A stretch of DNA of 64,000 nt from Paragorgia papillata. Lineage: Eukaryota; Cnidaria; Anthozoa; Scleralcyonacea; Coralliidae. A program made the translations under genes and the position numbers. Below are positions 47,440 to 59,100 of this stretch, in pieces. The notes beneath the pieces were generated by a model. It searched no databases. It saw nothing but the letters and a program-made list of their open reading frames with translations, and had not been told where the DNA came from. The stretch spans positions 145,001 through 209,000 of the forward strand of contig JAWNZC010000286.1 of assembly GCA_035771165.1 (NCBI GenBank), written 5' to 3'. Numbering within the stretch: the stretch's first letter is position 1; each line of letters starts with the position of its first letter.

Positions 47440-50400
47440 AATACTTTATTGAACTCTCCCCAGGGGGGCTTTTCAGAGTCAATTACAATTACTAAATTTG
47501 TATAAATATATGTTACATAATGAGGTACTATGAATTATAAATAATTAGAATCATTAGAAAATTGAAAACAAAAAGTCGATGGTAAAATTGAACAAGTTTC
47601 TAAAAGATGTCTTCGAAGTTTACTTTTAAAAATATGTATTAACGCGCAAGATTTAATGTTCATGTTCACTGGGAGAGTGTTCCAAAGTGAAACGGCGCGA
47701 TAATATAACGTTCTTTGGCCGGTGGCACTTTTGTATAAAGGAATGTTCAAGGATTTCGGGTGCAGCGTCCATTTATACTGCCTCTCTTCACAAATTGCTT
47801 GGATAAATAATCAGGTGCTGTTCCTTTCATGCATTTGAAAGTCAAGACAGCGTCACGATAGAAGAGATGAAGTTTAACAGGAATACAGCGCAGTTCGTTC
47901 AACAATGGAGTAATGTCGTCGAATTTACCTAGAGCTGTATAGTGATTATTCGGACAGCAAAGTTCTGTGCTGCCTGAAGTTTACAAATATTACTTGCAGT
48001 GGTTTTAACCCATACAGAAGAACAGTAATACATTTTGCTGAATACCAAACTTTGAATGACTGTAATAAGTAAGTCTCTATTCAAGACATGCTTCACTCGG
48101 TTAATCTGCGCTAAACTTGACATGCAGGAAGAAACAGTCTTAATAACATGAGAATCGAAAGAGAGGCTTGGGTGAAAGATTCATTCCGAGATCTTTAGCC
48201 GATTGTGCTGGTATAAGTTCCTTACCAAGCAATGACAGACGGGATTTTCGTGATCATTTGGCGGCTCCCAAAAAGCATAAGTTTTGTCTTATTAAGGAGG
48301 CAGCAGTTGTCAAAGCACCAATCACGATTCCTGCATAAATCATCATTCATCTTAGTTACTGCAAGAGCACATTGTTGAACGGGAAAAGTGAAATAAAGTT
48401 TGTTATCGTCAACATAAATCTTAGATGAGCAACTTTGAGGGATTGTAGGTAGATCATTAACATAAATACTAATTAAAAGAGAACGGGTCCAACTCGTCCA
48501 AGGATACTTCCTTGTGGGACTCCGCTATGCACTGCTAATTTATCGGAGAGCGCGGAGTTAATACGAACTGCTTGGTATCTATTCGACAGATAACTTGAAA
48601 ACCAGCTTAGGGCGGCAGACGACATTCGGCCAACATCTTGCAATTTTAGCAAAAGGATTTTATGGTCTAGACTGTCGAATGCTTTGCTCATGTTCAATAG
48701 GACCACGGCAGTTACTTTCTTTTTGTCGATCGCATTTAAGATAGCATCAGTAGTTTCAATCAAAGATGTTTTCTGTCGAGTGATATATTTTATTGCCGCT
48801 TTGCCCTGTGGATAAACGTTGTTTCGAATCTAGATATGCTGTCATTTGGTTTAGCGCCGTTTTCTCACATACTTTAGACAACATCGGTAGAAGCGACGTT
48901 GTTGTTGGCCTGTTCGTGATCTCCTTCCTTCAAGATAAGTGTAATTTCTGCCATTTTCCAAGCACTTGGGAATAAACCTGTAGCTAGTGAGACGTTAATA
49001 AAGGAAGTAATTGTCGGTAAGATTGCAGGGAGACTGTCCTTGATAACGCGTATTGAAATCTTATCAATCCCAGGAGACTTATTTGTAGGCATGGAAGAGA
49101 CAATGTCATGAATTTGTTTACATTCCACTGTCTAAGGGGCTGTTTACATGAGCCGGGCTAGCCCGGTTAACTGGGCTCACGCGATTGATTAGGATCTCAC
49201 TGTGGATTTGAAACTCGCTTAAACTAAATGTACAAAGAAGAATCGATTTAGTTTAGATGTAAACGAACCCTAACGTTGATTAAAATCTCTTTTTGTGGCC
49301 AAGGAAAGAATTTCGTGACACGAGTCAGCCCGGTTAGCCGCTCATGTAAACAGCCCCTTAAAGACGAATTGTTCAGTTTCAGCATATGTCCGAGGTTTAA
49401 AATCTGATTTCGTGAGATCATATTTACATTCATCCGCAAGTGACTTGATTTTTTCAATAGTAGTATGACCAATGGAAGAAAATAAAGTGTTAAATTCGTT
49501 TGCTACTAGAATATCATCTTTAGTAAACGATCTTCGACACGTTGATTTCTTGGGAATACATGATCGAATTGTATTCCAAAGATAACGTGTGTTATTGGGA
49601 TTATTTTTAATCTGTTCAGCAACAAACTCGCGCTCTGCTAATCTTAATTCTCTTTTCACTTCCCGTTTAAAAGTTTTATAACCAGCCTAAGCTAAGGGGT
49701 CATTAGTTTTCCTCGCTAATTTGCGCCATTGGTCCCATAAGGCCTCGTATTTCGTCTGTCATAAATGGGTTAGGACGATTTTAATCTTTCTAATGGCGCA
49801 TGGTGATCAAGTACTTCATTAAACAGCAGATTAAAAGAGTCAAGACTGTTCTCTACGTTGTCAAAATAATCAATAACAACCAAGGGATCTGAGACATGTT
49901 TTTAAGAAAAGCCTCACGATTGTAATGTTTGAAACTCCTGACGGACATGTAAACTGGTTTAGGACGATAAAAATTTTAAATTTCTTATCTGAATTTTCAA
50001 CCATAGTATATGAAGACCAGATTCGGCGATAAAGGACAGATCTTGTAAGCATTCAACCTTGAATACTGTTTGACAAAGACACAAACTTCACCCCCAACTT
50101 TGGTTTCGCGGTCAAGTCGATAAATGTTGAAGCCAGGAAATTCCACTTCTAAATGAGACACCGTGCTATCGAGCCAATTTATTTGCCAGCAAGATTTCCT
50201 TTGCTAGTATGTAACTTTCTCTGTTCTTTAAAGAACGGATATTCAAATGAGCAATCTTGGTATTACATAGGTTCGGTTGACTTCGTTGTTTACGCCTTCC
50301 TAAATTGGTGGGATTAGTAGAAGCTGAAGCTGAAGTGCTCTCGGGTCCTGGATTAGGAGAAATTGACCCACAAATTACTACTCTCACAAGTTGGAAACAC

Positions 50401-50585
50401 GAAGTCGAATTTGCGTAGCGATTAATTCTAGAGGCGAAATAACCTTTACCACGAAGACGAACAAAGCCAGCATGGCGGACATTCCCCCTGGTTAACTTTG
50501 AATTAAAGAGAAATTTGGCACACTCTCTGGTGTTCTGATCATCTTCGACTTCCTTTTCATTTAAGTTGAAAGGTGTAGAATACTA
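47440..50585 (-). pseudogene. LINE 3: antisense non-LTR retrotransposon with NPGP motif, heavily broken
   Basis: From right to left: 50585-50388 encodes a basic leader (RLRGKGYFASRINRYANSTS); 50387 onwards gives VVICGSISPNPGPEST, with N-P-G-P at 50343-50354, then AHLNIRSLKNRESYI (endonuclease start). INWLDSTVSHLEVEFPGFNI and GGEVCVFVKQ follow near 50160-50060. The rest of the endonuclease is missing. 49659-49360 and 49128-48874 carry the linker and TNKSPGIDKISIRVIKDSLP; the reverse transcriptase includes NMSKAFDSLDHKI, GVPQGSILG and YVDD (48405-48416) instead of the FADD of LINEs 1 and 2. 48123-47929 and 47750-47535 give the C-terminus (AVSLWNTLPVNM). The 3' end (CCCCTGGGGAGAGTTCAATAAAG in antisense) is at 47440-47470. 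Many frameshifts and one MITE insertion show age. Confidence 0.88.
49135..49358. mobile_element. 224-bp MITE with TA duplication inside LINE 3
   Basis: Terminal inverted repeats AGGGGCTGTTTACATGAG / CTCATGTAAACAGCCCCT, with a GC-rich inner pair (CCGGGCTAGCCCGGTTA / CCCGGTTAGCC), are flanked by TA on both sides (49133-49134 and 49359-49360). This is the signature of a Tc1/mariner-type non-autonomous element. It splits the linker between the endonuclease and the reverse transcriptase of LINE 3. A related end (AGGGGCTGTTTATATGGGAG) occurs alone at 51966. Confidence 0.85.
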
Positions 50586-50846
50586 AAAACAATATAAGTA
50601 ATACGGAGCAAGAAAAAACGTGTCCTTATCATCTCCAATAACGATGTATTCATGCATATAGCATACATGTAAGTCAAATACAATATTGTGTCTGACTTGT
50701 GTACATACATTCAGTTTTAATTAAAGTACCTGAAGCCTGATGGAATTTAGAAATGTCAATATTATAGCGTTTTCCGATAAACGTTAGCATGAAAAAATTG
50801 TGTAGCCAAATGAAACCATTTTAATGGTACTACAAATCTGTTCTAG

Positions 50847-51248
50847 GGTACAGTGAATGGGTTAAAAGAACTACTAAAATTAATGCAGACAAAGGAATTT
50901 ACTGGAAAGTATGGTCCTGGTTTGTACCTCAATTTGAAAAGAATTAGCCAAGATCATGGTGAGTCTTATTTCTCAGCACAAAGACAAATGTGTGGTGGAA
51001 CCCAAAACATGACAGCGTACATGTGTGGCTATAACATCAACAGTTTGAGTAAAATTCGATCTTCCAAACTCTTAATGAAGAAACATACAAATGTCTGCGA
51101 GTTATTGGAGTCAATTTCATTTCTTACCAACAGTGAACAATTACCCAAACGAGAAGCCAGTGAAATTATTTGGGATTCCATTCCATGGTTTATTGATATT
51201 TATTTTAAGTCGTACATAAAATTGAGTGATAATTGTGTTTCCATATAA
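50847..51248 (+). pseudogene. P-type (THAP9-like) transposase, C-terminal exon
   Basis: After a TTCTAG acceptor at 50846 the frame continues the 46395 exon in phase 0 with GTVNGLKELLKLMQTKEF, then ISQDHGESYFSAQRQMCGGT and AYMCGYNINSLSKIRSSK. S-Q-D-H-x-E-x-F/Y-F-x-x-x-R-x-x-G-G is the last conserved block of P-element-like transposases, containing the final acidic residue. The stop is at 51246-51248. The exon pair spans an intron of about 4.45 kb filled by LINE 3. Confidence 0.68.
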
Positions 51249-51286
51249 CCATTGAATAATGGTATAACATTTTGGTGTACTAATGT

Positions 51287-51610
51287 TCGGTTAAAGAACT
51301 ACTAAAACTAATGCAGTCAAAGGAAATTACTGGAATTTTTTTTCCTGTTTTCTTAGAAATCGGGCCTTATTTCTCAGATCATAGGACGATACATAATGTA
51401 TAACCGCAACATCGGGTGGTGAAAAAATGAAGGAACTCAACATAGAAGAAGAAAAAATTCGATCTTCCAAACTCTTAATGATGAAGAAACATACAAATGT
51501 CTGCGAGTTATTGGAGTCAATTTCATTTCTTACCAACAGTGAACAATTACCCAAACGAGAAGCCAGTGAAATTATTTGGGATTCCATTCCATGGTTTATT
51601 GATATTTAAT
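51287..51610 (+). repeat. Tandem partial duplication of the P-type last exon
   Basis: GGTTAAAGAACTACTAAAAC (51289) and the segment from RSSKLLMMKKHTNVCELLES to WFIDI (51457-51609) repeat the preceding exon almost exactly, but the middle, including S-Q-D-H, is replaced by unrelated sequence. Offset is about 430 bp. Confidence 0.85.
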
Positions 51611-52326
51611 TAATCAAGTCGCTACATACTCCAAGGGAGCTTGCCAGACTGACCTGTATATTCTTCTTCTTTGTTCGGTGTTCCTTCATTTATATTCAGC
51701 CATTTTGAATAATGCGGTATATATCATTAGTGTACTACAGGCGCGTGCTACGGGGCTGAAGGAAACCCGAACATGTTTCGAAAAACATACAAAGGAAGAA
51801 GATTAGGATTTGTTTTCGTTCCGTTCTTTTCGTAAACGCTCGGGCCTTTGTAAATTTCCATCATATCGGTAGTGAATATGGGATGATGGACTTCCTAATA
51901 AGAAAATACAGGTCAGTCTGGCAAGCTCCCTTGCATATTCTCGATGAAAAAATTTTAAAATATCTTAGGGGCTGTTTATATGGGAGGCAAGCTGGAGTTC
52001 AATAACCATGCAGGCAAGTAGGGTGAGGTGGTTTAAAGAGGAAAAATTCAGATGTTGTATACCACAGTTGGATCAATCTAAGAAGCAGACCAAAGTTGCA
52101 TTTTTTCCAGGAATATTCTTCCTTCATTTATGTTCATGGGTGCCGTCTTTGAATAATGCGGCATATAATGTTTTTTCAGGCGCTGTTTTCAGTCGATAAG
52201 TGGATTGAGAATCTATTTAGTTTTTTGGCCTGCTTACTGGGATAAAAAATCTTGACATGTGCATCAGCATGTAGAAATAATTGCATAATTAACGTTTTAA
52301 ACTTGAAAATTAATTATATGTACAAG
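51611..52326. other. Spacer, solo MITE end
   Basis: AAGGGAGCTTGCCAGACTGA (51630) and its inverse TCAGTCTGGCAAGCTCCCTT (51913-51932) form terminal inverted repeats bounding about 300 bp (51630-51932), probably a MITE. AGGGGCTGTTTATATGGGAG at 51966 resembles one end of the LINE 3 MITE. Confidence 0.55.
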
Positions 52327-53082
52327 TTAAATATGTACAAGTTCTCTTCCAAATAATTTATTAAGAATGTTGGGTGCCTCAGTTGGATTTGTGAAAACAT
52401 TGGTCAAAAACATAGCTACATGTAATGCATCAGTTGGATTTTGTCTAAATGCATGTACACATTTTTCAGCTGGTTGATGTTTCTTCCCTCCTTTTGCTTT
52501 TTTCAGAGACTGCCGTAGCGATGAACTTTGCTTTTTTTCTTTAAGCTGTAGTTGTTCTCTGATTATTTGTTGTTTGGATTTCAAAAACATTGCCACAACT
52601 CTTTGTAAGATCAACTCAAATGTATCCCTTACTCGCTTGCAAACCCAACCAGAATGCTCTTTTATGCTCTGGAATTCAACCCAAAAGACAAGACCACTTT
52701 TCCTGTATCGACAAATTATTGGGTAGAGATGTAAAGTTCCTTTCAAGATCTATCATCTTCTTCTTTGAACAGTTCATATGCTGGACATTTTCATATAGCA
52801 CTGCCGGAAACATGATGACATTTCCTTCAGGAAATCAATGACATCTTCAACGTTTTTTTCACTTATATTTGATAAAAGGGTTTTGGCGATGGTTGACTCA
52901 CTTATTTCACTTTCAGGAGCACTAACCCTCTCGAGAATTTGGCTATAATATTCATAACCTTTTGGCGAATAAATCCAGTTAAGGTTTGCTAGTATCTCCA
53001 AATTGTCTTCTGCAGGCACGGGCACGTTTTCCTCGATGTCTTCCATGGATAAGCACTTGGCCTCCACAACAGAAATGGACAT
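52327..53082 (-). CDS. Unidentified antisense ORFs, probably one degraded gene
   Basis: The frame 53082-52774 (102 aa; MSISVVEAKCLSMEDIEENV then LANLNWIYSPKGYEYYSQIL) is followed by 52746-52327 (139 aa; basic, KEKKQSSSLRQSLKKAKGGK, then ALHVAMFLTNVFTNPTEAPN) in another frame. Composition looks coding, but I recognise no domain. It could be an accessory ORF of a transposon. Confidence 0.3.
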
Positions 53083-53275
53083 TAATCATTATGCTATATC
53101 AATTGCCTTACAGCCGCCATATTTGCCCACTGTCAGCACATGCCGACGCCGTGGGTACACGCATCACACATAGATCAGGGCTCCCATTCCCGTTTCCCCG
53201 TCCGTGTTTTAAAGCGCCCTGATCAGGCCGAGACATGCTAAGCGGGTGAAGTGTGAAACGATTCTTTGTCTAATC

Positions 53276-53442
53276 GGCTTGTCTCACCCCCACGTGGCCC
53301 TGACCTCTTCCTTACTGTGATTGGTCAGTTATAGCATTTGAGGGCAAAATGTTTGTTTTAACCGACCAATCACAATAAGGCAGAGGTCAGGGTCACGTGG
53401 TGGTGGTGGTGGTGGGGCGGGGGGGGGGGGTGAGACAAGCCC
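53276..53442. repeat. Hairpin with GTG microsatellite
   Basis: GGCTTGTCTCACCCCCACGT and the following GGCCCTGACCTCT are mirrored by AGAGGTCAGGGTCACGTGG and TGAGACAAGCC. The right arm is expanded by (GTG)n and a G11 run at 53398-53430. It cuts into the distal end of the gag-like ORF that starts at 62201. Confidence 0.8.
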
Positions 53443-53626
53443 ATTGTTCTTCAATTTTCAACTTTGCCGTGGTAATCCATTGTTCGATTTCTTCCATAAA
53501 GCTAGAAATCCTTTCGCATTGTTCGTTGTACCATGTCAACTCTTCAGTCTTTTCTTCCTCATTGGTTAATTCATTATTCCAGATTTTATATGTTTCTTTC
53601 ATCTCTTCATTCAAGGAGTCAAGTAG
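53443..53626 (-). pseudogene. Gag-like coiled-coil ORF, C-terminal side of the split gene
   Basis: The minus frame reads SLNEEMKETYKIWNNELTN and an acidic/aromatic helical stretch ending in TTAKLKIEEQ, where the GTG hairpin interrupts. Its other half lies 8.35 kb away at 61981-62201 on the same strand. Long-helix N-termini of this kind occur in capsid-like ORFs of animal LTR retroelements; the exact family is uncertain. Confidence 0.5.
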
Positions 53627-55554
53627 GTAGTAATACCCCCCACTATGGAGTACAAAGGGATGCCGCCTCATTAAATATTCAACTTATTATTTATTCATTC
53701 TCAGGCTCCTTTGGGACCTCCAAACCCTAACCTCATTATTTATGCTTACATCATTATTTCTCAGGCTCCTTTGGGACCGTCTAACCCTAACTTTCCCCCC
53801 AAACCCTAGCTGTTACTCAACCCCCCCCGTGTAATATGTCATAACCGATAGCTCTCCGACTAATTCCCGAAGTTACGTCATTATCAAAAGGCACTCGACT
53901 TATGTTCCTTATAAGTATTAGTAATTACCTTTTCATTTATACACTTTACCCCACTGTCAGTCAACACTAGTGGGACACGTAGGTACAAAGAGCATGCGTA
54001 CAATAAGCTTTAACGAAATAGACGTTGTTTACAAGGAACGAGAGAGAAATTGATAGAGACACTTTATATTTTTTATCTGAAACCTTGTCTGGAGGAATAG
54101 AGAGAGTTTTGAGCAGCCTAAATGTCTGAATCGGCTGAGATAACGTATAGACTTGAATTAATAGTATATCATGAATATTATATTTTTAGAACCTAAATAT
54201 TCAAAGAGAGTAAGTCATCCTAGAATCATTACTAACTAAACTCTCGTTTATAAAGCAAGTCAAGATATCGTAAGAAGAACTTAAGATATATTTTAGATGA
54301 GGGATCACTTCGAGAAGTCATGAAAAGAACGATTTTAAGTGTAGAAATATAAACTAAAGGCAAAGCGATTTATTACTTTGAAAGCGTTGCTACGCTTTCT
54401 GTTACTAAGTGTGATATTTGCATATTTATCCTCAGTGCACGTGCGGGAGACAAAAGAGAAACTCATTAGGGGTCATTAAGGAGATTAAGCGCTTAGGCAA
54501 GTCTAGGCGAGAAGGTCATTAACAGTGTTACCATAGCAAAACAGCGTTGCGTCCTTCATTCGTCTCAGGCTCCTTTGGGATCCTCTACTGTTACTCAACC
54601 CCCCGTGTAATACGTCATAATCGATAGCTCTCCGACTAATTCCCAGAGATCGTCATTATCAAAAGATGCTCGACTTATATAAGTAATAGGAACCAAATTT
54701 CATTTATGCACTTTACCTTACTGATCGACAGTCAGCAGTTGTGGGTCATGTTATAATATTCAAACAGAATAAGTCATCCTAGAATCATTGCTTGTTAAAC
54801 CCTTGCTTATAAGTGAAGAATTCGTGAGAAGATAGAATGAGGAATCACTTTAAGCCGTATATAAGAAGAACTTAAGATAGTGTGAGGAATCATTTCGAAA
54901 AGCCGTGAGCTAAGGGGTTTAAAACGTATTAACACTAGCAATGAAAAGCTTATATATGAATATTATATATATATATATATATATATTTATACGTTTAAGA
55001 ACTGCGCAAAGTTCCACAAGTCCGGCACAGTGGCATCAGCTTTCTGGGGTTTCTGGAGTATACACCTCCTATTTTAAATCTTTAGGCATTATGAGAATAT
55101 TTTGTTTGTATTCTGTCAACGAATTGGTGGCTCTTAAAAGATTGTAGTTTTTAGAATGTGATTTGTTTAAAGAAACGTTTTTGTAATATGACTAAATAAC
55201 GAAATAAAGTTTAAAAAATATATAATTTCATATTTACAATCACGTAAAGCTCCTATTATTTACAAACACGCAAAAGTTAAAATCCATACGTGTCAAAATT
55301 ATTTACAATCACTTGCCGTTTAATCGCAGATTGAATTTATTCTCGGGCGAGAAGGTCATTAGCAGTGTTACCATAGCGAAACTGCGTTGCCGGCTCTGAG
55401 CGGCTCCGAGCCCTCGGCGCTTGGTTCCGAGCGACTCCGAGCCCTAGGCTCTTGACTCCGAGCGGCTCCGAGCCCTTGCCTCTTGACGCCGAGCCGTCGG
55501 CTCTTGGCTCCGAGCCCTGGGCTCCTGGCTCCGAGATACTCCGAGCGGCTGCTG
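53627..55554. repeat. Left arm of the giant palindrome
   Basis: 1.93 kb. Direct sub-repeats start at about 53700/53760 and 54565 (CTCAGGCTCCTTTGGGA, then the GATAGCTCTCCGACTAATTC block). A stretch at about 54926-55110, including a TA microsatellite, is absent from the right arm. The inner end is the GC-rich minisatellite. Confidence 0.9.
55391..55554. repeat. GGCTCCGAGC minisatellite, left
   Basis: Degenerate 18-21 bp units around GGCTCCGAGCC, lying between the arm and the satellite core. Its inverse is at 60183-60411, where it has gained copies. Confidence 0.9.
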
Positions 55555-56167
55555 CTTCTCTTTATCTCCCTTTTATCTTCCTCTTATCTTTCTTATCTTC
55601 CTCTTATCTTTCTTATCTTCCTCTTATCTTCCCCTTATCTTCCTTTATCTTCCCCTTATTTTCCTTTTATCTTCCTTATCTTCCTTTATCTTCCTCTTAT
55701 CTTCCCCTTATCTTCCCCTTATCTTCCTTTATCTTCCCCTTATCTTCCTTCTATCTTCCTTATCTTCCTCTTATCTTTCTTATCTTCCTCTTATTTTTCT
55801 TAACTTCCTTTATCTTCCCCTTATCTTCCTTATCTTCCCCTTATCTTCCTTAATCTCCCTATTATCTTCCTCTTATCTTCCTTATCTTCCTTTTATCTTC
55901 CTTATCTTCCTTTATCTTCCTCTTATCTTCATCTTATCTTCCTTTATCTTCCCCTTATCTTCCTTATCTTCCCTTTATCTTCCTTATCTTCCTTTATCTT
56001 CCTCTTATCTTCCTCTTATCTTCCTCTTATCTTCCCCTTATCTTCCTTATTTTCCTTTTATAGTCCTTATCTTCCTTTATCTTCCTCTTATCTTCCCCTT
56101 ATCTTCCTTTATCTTCCCCTTATCTTCCTTATCTTCCAGTTATCTTCCTTATTTTCCTTTATCTTCC
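55555..56167. repeat. (TTATCTTCC)n satellite, left core
   Basis: About 0.6 kb of TTATCTTCC units with one- to three-base length variants. Orientation flips at about 56167. Confidence 0.95.
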
Positions 56168-59100
56168 CAGGAAGATAGGAAAGATAAGAGGAAGATAAGA
56201 GGAAGATAAAAGGAAGATAAGAGGCAGATAAGGGGAAGATAAAAGGAAGATAAAAGGAAGATAAGGAAGATAAGGGGAAGATAAGAGGAAGATAAGAGGA
56301 AGATAAGAAGATTAAGAGGAAGGAGGAAGAGAGGAAGATAAGGGAAGATAAAGGAAGATAAGGAAGATAAGGGGAAGATAAAGGAAGATAAGGGAAGATA
56401 AGAGGAAGATAAAGGAAGATAAGGGGAAGATAAGAGGAAGGGGAAGATAAGGGGAAGGGGAAGATAAGGAAGATAAGAGGAAGATAAGGAAGATAAAGGA
56501 AGATAAAGGGGAAGATAAGGGGAAGATAAGGGGAAGATAAGGAGGAAGATAAAGGGAAGATAAGGGAAGATAAGAGGAAGATAAGGGAAGATAAGGAGAA
56601 GATAAGGGGAAGATAAGAGGAAGATGAAGGAAGATAAGGAAGATAAAAGGAAGATAAGGAAGATAAGGGGAAGATAAGAGGATGATAAGAGGAAGATAAG
56701 AGGAAGATAAAGAAGATAAGGGGAAGATAAAGGAAGATAAAGGAAGATAAGGGGAAGATAAGAGGAAGATAAAGGAAGATAAGGGGAAGATAAAGGAAGA
56801 TAAGGGGAAGATAAGAGGAAGATAAAGGAAGATAAGGAAGATAAAAGGAAGATAAGGAGAAGATAAAGGAAGATAAGGGGAAGATAAGAGGAAGATAAAG
56901 GAAGATAAGGAAGATAAAAGGAAGATAAAGGAAGATAAGGGGAAGATAAAGGAAGATAAGGGGAAGATAAGAGGAAGATAAGAGGAAGATAAGAGGAAGA
57001 TAAGAGGAAGATAAGAGGAAGATAAAGGAAGATAAGGGGAAGATAAGGAAGATAAGGGGAAGATAAAGGAAGATAAGGGGAAGATAAGAGGAAGATAAAG
57101 GAAGATAAGGGGAAGATAAAGGAAGATAAGGGGAAGATAAGAGGAAGATAAAGGAAGATAAGGAAGATAAAAGGAAGATAAGGAGAAGATAAAGGAAGAT
57201 AAGGGGAAGATAAGAGGAAGATAAAGGAAGATAAGGAAGATAAAAGGAAGATAAAGGAAGATAAGGGGAAGATAAGGAAGATAAGGGGAAGATAAAGGAA
57301 GATAAGGGGAAGATAAGAGGAAGATAAGAGGAAGATAAAGGAAGATAAGGGGAAGATAAAGGAAGATAAGGGGAAGATAAGAGGAAGATAAGAGGAAGAT
57401 AAGAGGAAGATAAGAGGAAGATAAAGGAAGATAAGGGGAAGATAAGGAAGATAAGGGGAAGATAAAGGAAGATAAGGGGAAGATAAGAGGAAGATAAGGA
57501 AGATAATGGGAAGATAAGAGGAAGATAAAGGAAGATAAGGGGAAGATAAAGGAAGATAAGGGGAAGATAAGAGGAAGATAAAGGAAGATAAGGAAGATAA
57601 AAGGAAGATAAGGAAGATAAGGGGAAGATAAGAGGAAGATAAGAGGAAGATAAGAGGAAGATAAGAGGAAGATAAAGGAAGATAAGGGGAAGATAAGGAA
57701 GATAAGGGGAAGATAAAGGAAGATAAGGGGAAGATAAGAGGAAGACAAAGGAAGATAAGGAAGATAAAAGGAAGATGAGGAAGATAAGGGGAAGATAAGA
57801 GTAGGATAAGAGGAAGATAAAGGAAGATAAGGGGAAGATAAGGGGAAGATAAAGGAAGATAAGAAAGATAAGAGGAAGATAAGAAAGATGAGAGGAAGAT
57901 AAGGAAGATAAAAGGAAGATAAGGGGAGGATAAAGGAAGATAAGGGGAAGATAAGAGGAAGATAAAGGAAGATAAGGAAGATAAAAGGAAGATAAGGGGA
58001 AGATAAAGGAGGATAAGGAAGATAAAGGAGGATAAGGAAGATAAAAGGAAGATAAGGAAGATAAGTTGAAGATAATAGGAAGATAAGAGGAAGATAAGAG
58101 GAAGATAAAGGAAGATAAGGGGAAGATAAGGAAGATAAGGGGAAGATAAAGGAAGATAAGGGGAAGATAAGAGGAAGATAAAGGAAGATAAGGAAGATAA
58201 AAGGAAGATGAGGAAGATAAGGGGAAGATAAGAGTAGGATAAGAGGAAGATAAAGGAAGATAAGGGGAAGATAAGGGGAAGATAAAGGAAGATAAGAAAG
58301 ATAAGAGGAAGATAAGAAAGATGAGAGGAAGATAAGGAAGATAAAAGGAAGATAAGGGAGGATAAAGGAAGATAAGGGGAAGATAAGAGAGGAAGATAAA
58401 GGAAGATAAAAGGAAGATAAGGGGAAGATAAAGGAGGATAAGGAAGATAAAGGAGGATAAGGAAGATAAAAGGAAGATAAGGAAGATAAGTTGAAGATAA
58501 TAGGAAGATAAGAGGAAGATAAGAGGAAGATAAAGGAAGATAAGGGGAAGATAAGGAAGATAAGGGGAAGATAAAGGAAGATAAGGGGAAGATAAGAGGA
58601 AGATAAAGGAAGATAAGGAAGATAAAAGGAAGATGAGGAAGATAAGGGGAAGATAAGAGTAGGATAAGAGGAAGATAAAGGAAGATAAGGGGAAGATAAG
58701 GGGAAGATAAAGGAAGATAAGAAAGATAAGAGGAAGATAAGAAAGATGAGAGGAAGATAAGGAAGATAAAAGGAAGATAAGGGGAGGATAAAGGAAGATA
58801 AGGGGAAGATAAGAGGAAGATAAAGGAAGATAAGGAAGATAAAAGGAAGATAAGGGGAAGATAAAGGAGGATAAGGAAGATAAAGGAGGATAAGGAAGAT
58901 AAAAGGAAGATAAGGAAGATAAGTTGAAGATAATAGGAAGATAAGAGGAAGATAAGAGGAAGATAAAGGAAGATAAGGGGAAGATAAGGAAGATAAGGGG
59001 AAGATAAAGGAAGATAAGGGGAAGATAAGAGGAAGACAAAGGAAGATAAGGAAGATAAAAGGAAGATAAGGAAGATAAGGGGAAGATAAGAGGAAGATAA

